Origin: Actinomycetota bacterium
GTDB lineage: Bacteria; Actinomycetota; Acidimicrobiia; Acidimicrobiales; RAAP-2
DNA length: 59,747 nucleotides
Direction of reading: 5' to 3'
NCBI GenBank assembly: GCA_021324045.1
Contig: JAJPJV010000013.1
Location: forward strand, 1-59,747
Shown: positions 32,856 through 42,048 of the stretch, in pieces
Layout of the letters: every line of letters begins with the position of its first letter
Position numbering within the stretch: position 1 is the first letter of the stretch
The notes under the pieces: model-generated
Told to the model about the DNA's origin: nothing
Seen by the model: only the letters and a program-made list of their open reading frames with translations
Database searches by the model: none
Translations under genes and position numbers: made by a program

Positions 32856-33545
32856 ATGCGCACCACGCCTGCGGTGCGCGAGTTCACTGACGATCCGCTT
32901 CCCGACGAGGTGCTCTACGAGATCCTCGATGACGCGCGGTTTGCCCCGAACGGGGGGAACCGTCAGGGATGGCACGTGATCGTGGTCCGCGACCGGGCGA
33001 CGAAGCACCGCATCGCCGAGCTCTACGAGCTCGGCATGCGTGAGTACGCCGCGTACCTGAGAGCGGGGCTCGTACCGTTCGCTGCCTCGGAGGCCTCCGA
33101 GGGGTCGGGGAAGTCGTCGCGACCGGCGGTCGACCTCGAGGCAGCACGGACGATCCCATCACCAGGGGGCTTCCCCGACTACATGGTGGACGCCCCCGTG
33201 CTGCTCGTGGTGACCCTCGACCTGACGAAGGTGGCGGCAGTGGACACCGGTCTCGGGCGTCTCCCCCTGGCAGCCGGCGCCTCCGTCTACCCTTTCGCTC
33301 ACAACATCTTGCTCGCAGCGCGTGCCCGAGGCTTCGGCGGGCACTTCACCACCGTGCTCTCGCGCCAGGAGCACGAGCTCCGCACGCTGCTGGCGATCCC
33401 CGACGAGCAAGTGCTGGCGACGATGCTGCCGCTGGGGAAGCCGGCGCGAAGCGTGAAGAGGCTGCGGCGCTTGGCGGTCGAGGAGTTTGCGACCCTCGAG
33501 ACCGCAGGTGGGCCGAGGTTGACGAGGCCCGAGGCGTCGCGGTAG
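32856..33545 (+). CDS. Nitroreductase family protein
   Basis: A 229-residue FMN-type reductase. MRTTPAVREFTDDPLPDEV, ILDDARFAPNGGNRQGWHV and FGGHFTTVLSRQE are the FMN-binding and dimer segments. These enzymes reduce nitro groups, quinones or enones; here the substrate is unknown. Family members usually start with a DLREAM segment, which is present upstream in frame (32838-32855) but without ATG, GTG or TTG. I give the ATG start and note the alternative at ATC 32838. Confidence 0.83.
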   Translation: MRTTPAVREFTDDPLPDEVLYEILDDARFAPNGGNRQGWHVIVVRDRATKHRIAELYELGMREYAAYLRAGLVPFAASEASEGSGKSSRPAVDLEAARTIPSPGGFPDYMVDAPVLLVVTLDLTKVAAVDTGLGRLPLAAGASVYPFAHNILLAARARGFGGHFTTVLSRQEHELRTLLAIPDEQVLATMLPLGKPARSVKRLRRLAVEEFATLETAGGPRLTRPEASR

Positions 33546-33565
33546 GGACCGAGCGTGCCGGCGGC

Positions 33566-34591
33566 TCAGCGAGCGTGTTCGCGCGCCGCAGCGTCGGCGC
33601 CCGGAGACTCGTGCCGCGCGGGCTTGATGAGGACCTTCCCGATCGCCTGACGGTCGGCGACTGCACGAAGCGCATCCGCGGTCTTCTCGAGAGGGAAGAC
33701 GGCGGAGACATAGGGATGGATGCGACCTGCGCTGAAGAGCGACTGAAGCTCCTCTTCGTCCCGGCGGGCCTGCTCGGGTGCGTGCTGGGAAAAGGTGCGG
33801 ATCTCGAAGCCCTTCACGATGACCCCCTTGAGCAGGACGAGGTTGAGGGGGATGCGCGGGATCTCCCCTGAGGCGAACCCGACGGTGACGAAACGGCCGC
33901 CCCAGCGGGTCGAGCGCAGCGCCGCCTCGGCGTAGGGGCCACCGACTGGGTCGATGACCACGTCGGCCCCGGCGCCGTCGGTGGCGGTCCTGATCGCTTC
34001 CTTGAGGTCCTCGGCGGTGTAGTTGATGAGACGCTCGGCGCCTCGCATGCGGCAGACCTCGAGCTTGGGATCCGACGAGGCTGCCGCGACCACCCGAGCC
34101 CCCATGATCTGGGCAAGCTCGACGGCGGCAAGCCCGACGCCGCCTGCGGCGCCCAGGACGACCACCCAGTCGCCGTTGCCGACTTCGGCGACGCTGCGCA
34201 GTGCGTGGAAGGCCGTGGCGTAGACGACGTGGTAGCCGGCGGCATCGGCGAGGTCGATCCCCGCGGGCAGGAGCTCGAGGGAGGCCTCGGGGACGAGGAT
34301 CTGCTCGGCGAAGCAACCGACCATCGCTCCCCCTCGGACCCGGTCGCCGGGACGAAGGCGCGTGACACCCGTCCCGACCGACCGGACCGTGCCGGCGAAT
34401 TCGCTGCCAGGGGTGAAGGGGGGCGGCACGCGAACCTGGTACTGGCCGGTGCCGATGAGCACGTCAGGGAAGTTCACGGCAGCCGCAGCGATGTCGACGA
34501 CGACCTCTCCGGGGCCCGGGACGGGATCCGGCAGTTCCTCGATGACGACGGACTCAGGCGGACCGTAGGCGAGGTAGCGCGCCGCGAGCAT
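33566..34591 (-). CDS. NADPH:quinone oxidoreductase (zinc-free MDR) family protein
   Basis: A 341-residue medium-chain reductase. The N-terminal catalytic fold begins MLAARYLAYGPPESV and holds PDVLIGTGQYQ; the NADPH-binding turn is GAAGGVGLAAVELAQ. No structural zinc cysteines are seen, as in quinone reductases and enoyl reductases. It would reduce an enone, quinone or enoyl-CoA. TACAGT ends 8 bases before the ATG (plus-strand ACTGTA 34600-34605), so the message may be leaderless. Confidence 0.87.
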   Translation of the reverse strand: MLAARYLAYGPPESVVIEELPDPVPGPGEVVVDIAAAAVNFPDVLIGTGQYQVRVPPPFTPGSEFAGTVRSVGTGVTRLRPGDRVRGGAMVGCFAEQILVPEASLELLPAGIDLADAAGYHVVYATAFHALRSVAEVGNGDWVVVLGAAGGVGLAAVELAQIMGARVVAAASSDPKLEVCRMRGAERLINYTAEDLKEAIRTATDGAGADVVIDPVGGPYAEAALRSTRWGGRFVTVGFASGEIPRIPLNLVLLKGVIVKGFEIRTFSQHAPEQARRDEEELQSLFSAGRIHPYVSAVFPLEKTADALRAVADRQAIGKVLIKPARHESPGADAAAREHAR

Positions 34592-34820
34592 GCGGGCTCA
34601 CTGTAGTGCCACCCTCCGCACCGGGGGCGAGCCCGGTCGCGGGCGTGGCCCGGCTGCATGGGCGGACGGGCCGCTGGGTACGAAGCGCTGGCCTCGGCGC
34701 TTCGCTCAGCTGTTCGTCCGGTGGACCTCCTAGGATGAGGCGTGCACGGCCGGCGAGGTGGCTCGTCGACCGGCGTCTTTCGGTCGCCTGCTCGATGCTG
34801 CGTTGAAGGAGGATGGAAGG

Positions 34821-35129
34821 TTGCAACTCAAAGCTGGAGCTCGCCTGAAGAGCACGGTCTGCGACGCTGAGGTGGTGGTGGTGCGGGCCCCAGCCGGCGA
34901 CGTCGAGTTGACCTGTGGCGGTCAACCCATGGTCGTCCTCGGGGAGGAGTTCGAACCCGGTAAGGCTCCTGAGCCCGGGAAGGACGAGGGGATCCTGCTG
35001 GGGAAGCGCTACACCGACGCAGAGGGCACCATCGAGGTGCTTTGCACCAAGGCGGGGACCGGTTCGCTCTGGTTGGACGGCCAACCGCTCAAGGTGAAGG
35101 AAGCGAAGCCCTTGCCCTCCTCGGACTGA
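34821..35129 (+). CDS. Conserved hypothetical protein
   Basis: A 102-residue protein of beta-rich look starting LQLKAGARLKSTVCDAEVVV. I do not recognise a named family with confidence; it resembles small actinobacterial proteins found before acyl-CoA synthetase genes. TTG 34821 has GAAGGAGG 8 bases upstream (34805-34812). Upstream in-frame starts lack ribosome sites. Two cysteines (one near the start, one in VLCTKAG) are present. The next gene, an acyl-CoA ligase, follows after 40 bp on the same strand. Confidence 0.65.
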   Translation: MQLKAGARLKSTVCDAEVVVVRAPAGDVELTCGGQPMVVLGEEFEPGKAPEPGKDEGILLGKRYTDAEGTIEVLCTKAGTGSLWLDGQPLKVKEAKPLPSSD

Positions 35130-35169
35130 GGCTGGCGGTCGTACGCCGAATCGGGAGCGCCAAGCCTCG

Positions 35170-36840
35170 GTGGCCACCGAACTTCCCGACCTGGGCTACA
35201 AGCCCACGGTGGGAGAAGCGATCAAGCGCGCGGCGCAGCGCTTCGGTGACGTCGACTTCCTCGTCCTGCCCGATCGGCGCATGACGTTCGCACAAGCTGA
35301 AGCGTGGTCACGACGCCTCGCGCGCCAGATGCTCGCGAGCGGGCTGGGGAAGGGCAGTCGGGTCGGACTCTTCTTCACCTACGGGCCGGAGTTCGTCGTG
35401 GCGTGGCTTGCCGCGCTACGGATCGGGGCGCTGGTGATGCCTTTCAGTACGGTCTCCAAGCCTCCTGAGCTCCGCAGGATGCTGCGCATGGGCGACGTCG
35501 CGGTCCTCCTCGCGCCGGCGAGGCTGCTCGGGATCGACGTCTGCCGCTACCTCGAGGAGGTCGTCCCCGGACTCTCGGACCAGGCTGGCGATCGACCGCT
35601 CCTTGTCGACGAGCTCCCGTATCTCCGTTCGATCTGGATGGTCGGAGCGGCGAGCATCCCCTGGGCCCGTGCGATCTCCCTCGTCGACCCCCAGGTGGAT
35701 CAGCGCACCGGGCCGCACGTCGGCGCTGACGGAGCCGAGGCGACCGATGCGTTGCTGGCCCAGGTCGAAGAAGAGGTGGTGCCTGCGGACCTGGCCCAGG
35801 TGACCTACACCTCAGGATCGAGCGCGCTCCCCAAGGGCGTGGTCCACTCCCACGGTTCGATCGTTCGGACGACTGCGCACTTTGGCGAGCTGGTGCAATC
35901 CGGGTCATCCGGGATGACAGCCACCCCCGGGGCTCGCCCGGCCTCGCCGGGGGAACGGAGGGTCTTCTGCGCGTTCCCCTTCTTCTGGATCGGGGGAACC
36001 CTGGTGCTCGGGGGTGCGTTGCACAGTGGGTTCACGATCCTGTGCCTCGAGCGCTTCGAACCGGAGGAAGCGCTGACCATGGTGGAGCGCGAGCGCGCGA
36101 CGAGCGTCGCCGCGTGGCCGTCGTTCATCCAGTCGATGAGGAACCATCCGAGCCGGGTGGGACGGGATCTTTCGAGCTGTCCGATGCTGACCGACGGCCC
36201 CTCCGACGTCGCCCTCGTGAACAGCCCCGTGCCCGGGGTCCCCGCGCATCGGGGGATGAGCGAGACGGTGGGCAACTGGTACGGGGTCGACCGCAGGGTC
36301 ATGGACCCCATCACCGGCGCGGACCTTCCCGAGGGGGCCGAAGGCGAGCTTCTCGTTCGGGGATACGGGCTGATGCAGGGGTACTACAAGAAGGAGCGCG
36401 AGGAGGTCTTCGATCCCGACGGTTGGTTCCACACCGGCGATCGTGCGTTCCTGCACGGGGATCGTCCCTACTTCAAGGGCCGTTACTCCGAGACCATCAA
36501 GGTCCGCGGCGCCAACGTCTCCCCGCGCGAGGTCGAGCTCATGCTCGAAGGGGTGCCCGGCGTCCAGCATGCCATCGTCATGGGGCTCCCCCGTTCCACC
36601 GGTTCAGCTGGGACGGCGGAGCTGGACGAGGAGGTGACGGCGGTCGTGGTGCCGGCCCCGGGTTGCGCGCTCGACCCCGCGGCGCTGGCGGATCGTGCAC
36701 GTGCCGAGCTGTCCGCGTACAAGGTGCCCACGCGCTGGGAGCTCTTTGAGGCAGAGGACGAGGTTCCTTGGCTCGGCTCCGGCAAGCCGGACAAAGGGAA
36801 GCTCCGCGAACTCTTGCGTCGCCGGCACGCCGGGCCCTGA
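35170..36840 (+). CDS. AMP-dependent acyl-CoA synthetase/ligase
   Basis: A 556-residue adenylating enzyme. The phosphate loop is TYTSGSSALPKGVVHSHG, altered from the usual TSGTTGxPKG. Later motifs are intact: GYYKKEREEVFDPDGWFHTGD holds the ribose-binding Asp, and LGSGKPDKGKLREL has the C-terminal catalytic Lys. MSETVGNW is the adenine-site segment. It should activate a carboxylic acid to its CoA ester, the entry step for the surrounding enzymes. Start GTG 35170; no strong ribosome site. Confidence 0.86.
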   Translation: MATELPDLGYKPTVGEAIKRAAQRFGDVDFLVLPDRRMTFAQAEAWSRRLARQMLASGLGKGSRVGLFFTYGPEFVVAWLAALRIGALVMPFSTVSKPPELRRMLRMGDVAVLLAPARLLGIDVCRYLEEVVPGLSDQAGDRPLLVDELPYLRSIWMVGAASIPWARAISLVDPQVDQRTGPHVGADGAEATDALLAQVEEEVVPADLAQVTYTSGSSALPKGVVHSHGSIVRTTAHFGELVQSGSSGMTATPGARPASPGERRVFCAFPFFWIGGTLVLGGALHSGFTILCLERFEPEEALTMVERERATSVAAWPSFIQSMRNHPSRVGRDLSSCPMLTDGPSDVALVNSPVPGVPAHRGMSETVGNWYGVDRRVMDPITGADLPEGAEGELLVRGYGLMQGYYKKEREEVFDPDGWFHTGDRAFLHGDRPYFKGRYSETIKVRGANVSPREVELMLEGVPGVQHAIVMGLPRSTGSAGTAELDEEVTAVVVPAPGCALDPAALADRARAELSAYKVPTRWELFEAEDEVPWLGSGKPDKGKLRELLRRRHAGP

Positions 36841-36935
36841 TCCCGCGAGCGGTGAGCGAGCCCGGGCACGGATCGACGGCGCCGAGCTGCCGCTCGACCG
36901 TAGGACGCGGATCCGCCGTGACCGAATGACCGAGC

Positions 36936-37838
36936 TCAGGCCCGGACCTTGTCCTTGACCGCCTGGACGACCGGTGGCGCGTCCTTCCAGTGGGGAACGC
37001 CGTCTTGGGGTTGGGCGATGGGAGCGTGGTCCTCGTGGATCTGTGCCCAGTGGGAGTGGTTCAGCTGGTGCAGCGTGAAGCAGGCCTGGAGTGAGTTGTA
37101 AAAGCCCATGTTGTCGACCGTCTGGTTGACCGCTTCTTTGATGAGCAGCGCGCTCATCGTCGGAATGGCGGCAATGCGGCGGGCGAACTCGAGGGTTCGT
37201 TCCCCGAGCTCGGCCGCAGGGAAGACCTTGTTCACCATGCCGAGGCGGTAGGCCTCCTCGACGCCGATCGAGTCGCCGGTCAGCATGAGCTCCTTGGTCT
37301 TGCGTGGGCCGAACTCCCAGGGATGCGCGAAGTACTCGACGCCGCACATCCCCAGTCGCGCGCCGACGACGTCGGCGAACTCGGTGTTATCGGCTGCCAC
37401 GATGAGGTCGCAGGCCCACATCAACATGAGCGCTGCCGCATACAGGGTGCCGTGGACCTGGGCGATGGTGATCTTGCGGAGGTTGCGCCAGCGAAGGGTG
37501 TTCTCGAAGAAGTAGTGCCATTCCTGCAGCATCAGGCGCTCGGCACCCTGGCGCGTTGCGCCGTTGCCGCGAAAGGTCGGGTGCTGACCCGGACCCGGGG
37601 TTCGCTCGGCGATCGCCTGGGGGGTCCCCATGTCGTGACCGGAAGAGAACATTGGGCCCATGCCGCCGAGGATCACGACCCGGACCTTGTCGTCGGCCTC
37701 TGCCGCCAAGAACGCATCCCCGAGCTCGACCAATAGCCCGCGGTTCTGCGCATTCCGGGCCTCCGGACGGTTCAGCAAGATGCGCACGATGGTGCCTTCG
37801 TCGTGGCTCTCGACTGCGAGGTACTGGTAATCGGGCAT
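36936..37838 (-). CDS. Enoyl-CoA hydratase/isomerase family protein
   Basis: A 300-residue crotonase. Oxyanion-hole segments are MFSSGHDMG and GTLYAAALMLMWACDLI. The region around the second Glu position reads FADVVGARLGMCGVEYF, without the usual Glu, and RPEARNAQ opens the domain. The C-terminus is long (about 40 residues more than crotonase). The ATG at 37838 follows GAAGGGA; the open frame extends upstream without a ribosome site. It is divergent from the TetR gene, a likely regulator. Confidence 0.83.
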   Translation of the reverse strand: MPDYQYLAVESHDEGTIVRILLNRPEARNAQNRGLLVELGDAFLAAEADDKVRVVILGGMGPMFSSGHDMGTPQAIAERTPGPGQHPTFRGNGATRQGAERLMLQEWHYFFENTLRWRNLRKITIAQVHGTLYAAALMLMWACDLIVAADNTEFADVVGARLGMCGVEYFAHPWEFGPRKTKELMLTGDSIGVEEAYRLGMVNKVFPAAELGERTLEFARRIAAIPTMSALLIKEAVNQTVDNMGFYNSLQACFTLHQLNHSHWAQIHEDHAPIAQPQDGVPHWKDAPPVVQAVKDKVRA

Positions 37839-37932
37839 GACGATCCCTTCGACAAGTTCGTGACCGGGGCGGTGGGGTGGTGCAGCGACGGCCGCGCACC
37901 CCTTGCCGCTCGTGAACAACGCTCACCCTAAC

Positions 37933-38697
37933 ATGGGCCGCCGTGAGCGCGAAGGGCCGGTGTCCGCCGTGAGCCCCGGTGCAACCAGCGGTCCGGCGTC
38001 TTCGCCAGAGCGTCCCCGTCGGTCCGCATTGCTCCAGGCGCGTTCTCGATCGACGCGCCGCCAACTCGTGGTGAGCGCGCTCGCCCTGTGGGGGGCGCGC
38101 GGTTTCGAGCGTGGCATCGAGGAGACGACCGTCGAGGAGATCGCCCGTGCGGCCGGGGTGACGAAGGGCACCTTCTACTTCCATTTCGCACACAAAGAGG
38201 ACATCCTCCTCGAGCTTGGATGGGTGGCTGCCGCGGCGATGTTCGACGAGGCGGAGGCGGGAATCAGTGAAGGGGTGCCCAGCGACCGGATTATCGATGA
38301 CCTCGTGCGCTCGCTCGCACGGCGTGTCGAACGCGTGCCGCGTGCCGCGGTGATCCGATCTGCGGCCGAGTTCCATCGGCGGGCCCATGACGCCTCCGTC
38401 CGCCCTGCGGGTGCTCGAGGGTTCGCCGACGCCTTCTGCGCGGTCGCACGTTACGCCATCGCAAGGGGGGAGCTGCCGCGAGGAAGCGACCCAGTCGAGC
38501 TCGCCAACGTGCTCGAGGCGGCGGTGATGGACACTTTGCTGCGATGGGCGGCGAACGAGCCGATGGAAGACCGCCGCCCTTTGGCGGTGAGGCTCTGGGT
38601 CGCCGCCCGACTGGTGCTCGCCGGAGCCCGCGTGGTCTATGCGGACTGCCCGGCTGGGGCCTTCGGCCAGTACCGATCGCGCAGCGCACGCTTGTAG
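37933..38697 (+). CDS. TetR/AcrR family regulator
   Basis: A 254-residue TetR protein. HTH: TTVEEIARAAGVTKGTFYFH, followed by FAHKEDILLELG. The start is uncertain: ATG 37933 sits on a TAACAT box, and GTG at 37960 or 37969, after GAAGGG, are alternatives that remove 9 or 12 residues. The 3' end overlaps the convergent ligase gene by 61 bp. It likely controls the divergent crotonase and perhaps the ligase-thiolase unit. Confidence 0.82.
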   Translation: MGRREREGPVSAVSPGATSGPASSPERPRRSALLQARSRSTRRQLVVSALALWGARGFERGIEETTVEEIARAAGVTKGTFYFHFAHKEDILLELGWVAAAAMFDEAEAGISEGVPSDRIIDDLVRSLARRVERVPRAAVIRSAAEFHRRAHDASVRPAGARGFADAFCAVARYAIARGELPRGSDPVELANVLEAAVMDTLLRWAANEPMEDRRPLAVRLWVAARLVLAGARVVYADCPAGAFGQYRSRSARL

Positions 38698-40181
38698 AGC
38701 TTGCCGTTGTCCAGGCGCGGGAGCTCGCGCTCGAAGTCGATGCTGCGCGGGCACTTGTAGCGGGCGATCCGCGAGCGGCAGTACTCGATGAGCTCGGCTT
38801 CGAGCGCTGGCCCGGCCTCGGCCCAATCGGCCGGCTGTACCACGGCCTTGACCTGTTCCCCGAGCTCTTCGTCGGGAACCCCGAAGACCGCGACGTCGAG
38901 CACCTTGGGATGCATGACCAGGACGTTCTCAGCCTCCTGGGGATAGATGTTCACCCCACCGCTGATGATCATGTACGCCCTTCGGTCCGTCAGGTAGAGA
39001 TAGCCATCCTCGTCGAGATAGCCGACGTCCCCGACCGTCTTGTAGCCAAGAGAGTTCTGCGCCTCTGCGGTCTTCTGAGGGTCGTTGCGGTACTCGAAGC
39101 CCAGCGGTCCCTCGAACCAGATCGTCCCGACCTCGCCTGGACCGAGCTCGTTGCCAGCCTCGTCGAGGATGTGCACGGGGGAGGTGATGGGTTTCCCAAC
39201 CGTTCCGGGATGGGCCAGCCACTCCTCGGGGGTCACGAAGGTGGCACCGACCCCTTCGGTGGAGGCGTAGTACTCGTAGATGATCGGTCCCCACCACTCC
39301 AGCATCTGGCGCTTGACCTCGACCGGACAGGGTGCCGCGGCGTGCACGACCCACTCGAGGCTCGAGAGGTCGAAGGCCTGCCGAAGGGGTGTGGGCAGCT
39401 TGAGCATGCGAATGAACATCGTGGGGACGAACTGGCCGCAGGTGACGCGATGCCGTTCGATCAACGCCAGGGTTTGCTCGGCGTCGAAGCGCTCCATGAG
39501 CACCACCGTCGCGCCCAGACGTTGGATTCCCATCGACCAGCCAATGGGGGCAGCGTGGTACAGGGGGGCTGGGCAGAGGTAGACGCTGTCCTCGCGCACC
39601 CCGAGCAGCGAGAAGAAACCGGCGAGGCCCGACGGGGCATGGCCCATCGGGGCCAGCGTCGGTGGCCGCAGCACGCCCTTGGGTTTGCCCGTCGTGCCCG
39701 ATGAGTAGAAGGTCGCGGTTCCCTCGCACTCGTCGGGGATCGGTTCCGGGGGGAATTCGGCGACCGCCTCCTCGTAGGGCTCCCACCCCCCGGCGGCGCC
39801 GTCGACCATGAGGCGGTGCTCGAGGCGCGGTGTCCCCTCCGGGGCCATCGCCGCGGCCACGCCTGCCAGGCGACGGCTCGAAACGATCAACCGTGCGCCG
39901 CAATCGCCGACGATGTACTCGACCTCGGGCGCGGTCAGGTGCGAGTTGACGGGGGTCCACGCGAGGCCGGCTCGTTGTGCGGCCCAGGCGACCTCGAGGT
40001 AGCGAACGTGGTTCTCCATGAAGATCGCCACGGAGTCCCCGGGTTCGAGTCGACGCGCACGGAACAGCTGCGCAAGCCGGTTGGATCGTTCGTCGAGCTC
40101 CCGATAGGTCACCAGCTCGCCGGTGCCCATGACGATCGCCGGACGTTGTGGCGCCCGACGTGCAATCGCGCCCGGATACAC
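38637..40181 (-). CDS. AMP-dependent acyl-CoA synthetase/ligase
   Basis: A 514-residue ligase. Phosphate loop YSSGTTGKPKGVLRP, adenine-site YYASTEGVG, ribose-binding GDVGYLDEDGYLYLTDR, hinge and catalytic Lys in ELPRLDNGKLYKR. It is a canonical acyl-CoA ligase. Relatives begin MYPGTIA, which fits GTG 40181 (VYPGAIARRAP); the open frame extends upstream into the thiolase gene. It is downstream of thiolase, DUF35 and MaoC genes on the same strand, making a side-chain-degradation-like set. Confidence 0.88.
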   Translation of the reverse strand: MYPGAIARRAPQRPAIVMGTGELVTYRELDERSNRLAQLFRARRLEPGDSVAIFMENHVRYLEVAWAAQRAGLAWTPVNSHLTAPEVEYIVGDCGARLIVSSRRLAGVAAAMAPEGTPRLEHRLMVDGAAGGWEPYEEAVAEFPPEPIPDECEGTATFYSSGTTGKPKGVLRPPTLAPMGHAPSGLAGFFSLLGVREDSVYLCPAPLYHAAPIGWSMGIQRLGATVVLMERFDAEQTLALIERHRVTCGQFVPTMFIRMLKLPTPLRQAFDLSSLEWVVHAAAPCPVEVKRQMLEWWGPIIYEYYASTEGVGATFVTPEEWLAHPGTVGKPITSPVHILDEAGNELGPGEVGTIWFEGPLGFEYRNDPQKTAEAQNSLGYKTVGDVGYLDEDGYLYLTDRRAYMIISGGVNIYPQEAENVLVMHPKVLDVAVFGVPDEELGEQVKAVVQPADWAEAGPALEAELIEYCRSRIARYKCPRSIDFERELPRLDNGKLYKRALRDRYWPKAPAGQSA

Positions 40182-40227
40182 CGTCGCCGAGCGGCTCGAC
40201 CTCAACGAGGAGCCGGGCCCACGGAGG

Positions 40228-41424
40228 TCACGCGGCCGACTTCTCGAGGATGTGGATCCCGCAGGTCGACCCGAGACCGATGACGTGGGCAAGACCGACC
40301 TTGGCACCGGGGATCTGGCGATCGCCTGCCTCCCCGCGGAGGTGATGGCAGATCTCCCAGACGTTGGCGATGCCGGTTGCCGCGATGGGGTGGCCCTTGG
40401 ATTCGAGCCCGCCGGACACGTTGACCGGCATCCGCCCGTCCCGCCAGGGAGCTCCGCTGTTGAAGAAATCGACCGCCCCGCCGGGCTCGCAGAGCATCAG
40501 GTTGTCGTAGTGGACCAACTCTGCGGTGGCGAAACAGTCGTGGAGCTCGACGAGATCGAGGTCCTCAGGGCCGATGCCGGCAGTCTCGTAGGCCTGGCGC
40601 GCACCGTTGCGGGTGACGGTGTTGACGTTGGGGAGGACCTGGCAGCCCTCTTCCCACGGATCGGTGGTGAGGACCGAAGCCGCGATCTTCACCGCGCGGC
40701 GTCGCTGCTCGAGCGAGAGCGTCTTGAGCTTGGAGTCCGAGACGACGACGGCCGCCGCCGCACCGTCGCAGTTCGCCGAGCACATCGGACGGGTGTTCGG
40801 GTAGGCGATCATGACGTCGTTCATGATCTCCTCGAGGCTCATCCGCTTCGAGTAGGTCGCCAGGGGGTTGAGCGTCGAGTGCGCGTGGTTCTTCTCGGCG
40901 ATCCGGGCGAAAAGCTCGAAGCTCGTCCCGCCATATTTGTAGCCGTACTCCATGCCGATCTGTGCGAAGACCCCGGGCATCGTTTCCGTCCCAATCCGCC
41001 CGTCGATGGCAGCGACTGCCCCGAATCGGCCATGAGGCGTCCAGGTCGGTTCGTCCTCCTTCCGGGTGCCCCCAGCGAGCAGTCCCGCACCGGAGAGCTT
41101 CTCGACCCCGACAGCGAGCCCGAAGTCGACTTCTCCAGCCTTGACCGCCAGGATTACGGTCCGCAGCGCCGTTGCCCCAGTGGCACACGCATTCGCGACG
41201 TTGAAGACTGGGATCCCCGTCTGGCCGATCTGCTTCTGCAGCATTTGCCCACTGGAGCCGCCCATGAGGTTGCCGTAGGCAAGGACGCCAATGTCCTTCA
41301 TCGTCACGCCCGCGTCCTTCAGCGCCGCGAGTGCCGCCTCCGAAGCCAAGTCGAGGGCATCTTTGTCTGGGTGCTTCCCGAACTTGGTCATGTTGATTCC
41401 GAGGATCCAGGCGTTCTCAGCCAT
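40228..41424 (-). CDS. Thiolase/SCP2-type acetyl-CoA acetyltransferase
   Basis: A 398-residue thiolase of the SCP2/lipid-transfer class. Cys80 in NVANACATGATAL is the acylated nucleophile, HDCFATAEL holds the His/Cys segment and GGLESKGHPIAATG the catalytic His. All residues for thiolytic cleavage are present. It lies with a DUF35 protein upstream (131 bp), the usual partner that binds and positions the acyl-CoA. The ATG at 41424 follows GAAGGAG. Confidence 0.9.
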   Translation of the reverse strand: MAENAWILGINMTKFGKHPDKDALDLASEAALAALKDAGVTMKDIGVLAYGNLMGGSSGQMLQKQIGQTGIPVFNVANACATGATALRTVILAVKAGEVDFGLAVGVEKLSGAGLLAGGTRKEDEPTWTPHGRFGAVAAIDGRIGTETMPGVFAQIGMEYGYKYGGTSFELFARIAEKNHAHSTLNPLATYSKRMSLEEIMNDVMIAYPNTRPMCSANCDGAAAAVVVSDSKLKTLSLEQRRRAVKIAASVLTTDPWEEGCQVLPNVNTVTRNGARQAYETAGIGPEDLDLVELHDCFATAELVHYDNLMLCEPGGAVDFFNSGAPWRDGRMPVNVSGGLESKGHPIAATGIANVWEICHHLRGEAGDRQIPGAKVGLAHVIGLGSTCGIHILEKSAA

Positions 41425-41555
41425 CGTTTCTGCTCCTTCTGTCGCTGCCACTCCTGACTACGTTCACAGGCTCGCCGGCGTTGCCCGGTCGGGTCGACGC
41501 TCGGGGCGAGCCGACGGCGGTTCCTGACGCGGCGCGGACCACGCTGGCGCGCCAA

Positions 41556-41957
41556 TCAGCTGGACGGCACTGGTTCGAAGCCGAACCCGATGGCCTCCAC
41601 GCCCGCCGAATCCACACCGAGAGAAAACGTCGTGAGCCGGACCTTCATTCCAAGGGTGACGTGCTCAGGGTCTGGCTCGACGTTGACGAGGTTCGTGCGC
41701 ACCGGAGTCCCCCCACAGTCAACGATCGCCGACACGAAGGGCACGGGGATCCCCGGTGCGGCCAGCGAGACGATGGTGAAGGTCGTGACCGTCCCTTCGG
41801 TGGGGATGTCGACCGTTTTGAACGAGGTCCCTGAGCAGTTGGCGCAGGCGTTGCGGTGGTCGAAGTACCGGGCGCCGCACTGCTCGCACTCATGGGCGAT
41901 CAGGTGGGGCTCGTCGCCGAGGACGAGGTAGTCGACAAGGGGGATCTGAGAGGCCAT
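41556..41957 (-). CDS. Zn-ribbon/OB-fold protein (DUF35)
   Basis: A 133-residue DUF35 protein. The rubredoxin-like zinc ribbon uses Cys24, Cys27, Cys38 and Cys41 (HECEQCGARY, ACANCSG). An OB-fold follows (EGTVTTFTIVSLAAPGIP and PFVSAIVDC). DUF35 proteins are obligate partners of thiolase-like proteins. TAGGGT lies 8 bases before the ATG (plus-strand ACCCTA 41966-41971), suggesting its own leaderless transcript. Confidence 0.88.
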   Translation of the reverse strand: MASQIPLVDYLVLGDEPHLIAHECEQCGARYFDHRNACANCSGTSFKTVDIPTEGTVTTFTIVSLAAPGIPVPFVSAIVDCGGTPVRTNLVNVEPDPEHVTLGMKVRLTTFSLGVDSAGVEAIGFGFEPVPSS

Positions 41958-42048
41958 GCCCGTTGACCCTACTCGCGAGCGAAGCACGCGGAGCCAGACG
42001 CCCAGGTTGACATCAGCTTCGTGGGGCGTTGCTCCACGGCGAGGACCC

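Noticed and set aside
37929-37945. TAACAT box as leaderless start of the TetR gene
   Set aside because: The start codon at the right distance (GTG 37943) is out of frame, so the box may be a -10 but the gene is not leaderless from it.
37387-38826. Minus-strand open frame spanning crotonase, TetR and ligase ends
   Set aside because: It runs out of phase across three supported genes and resembles no protein family.
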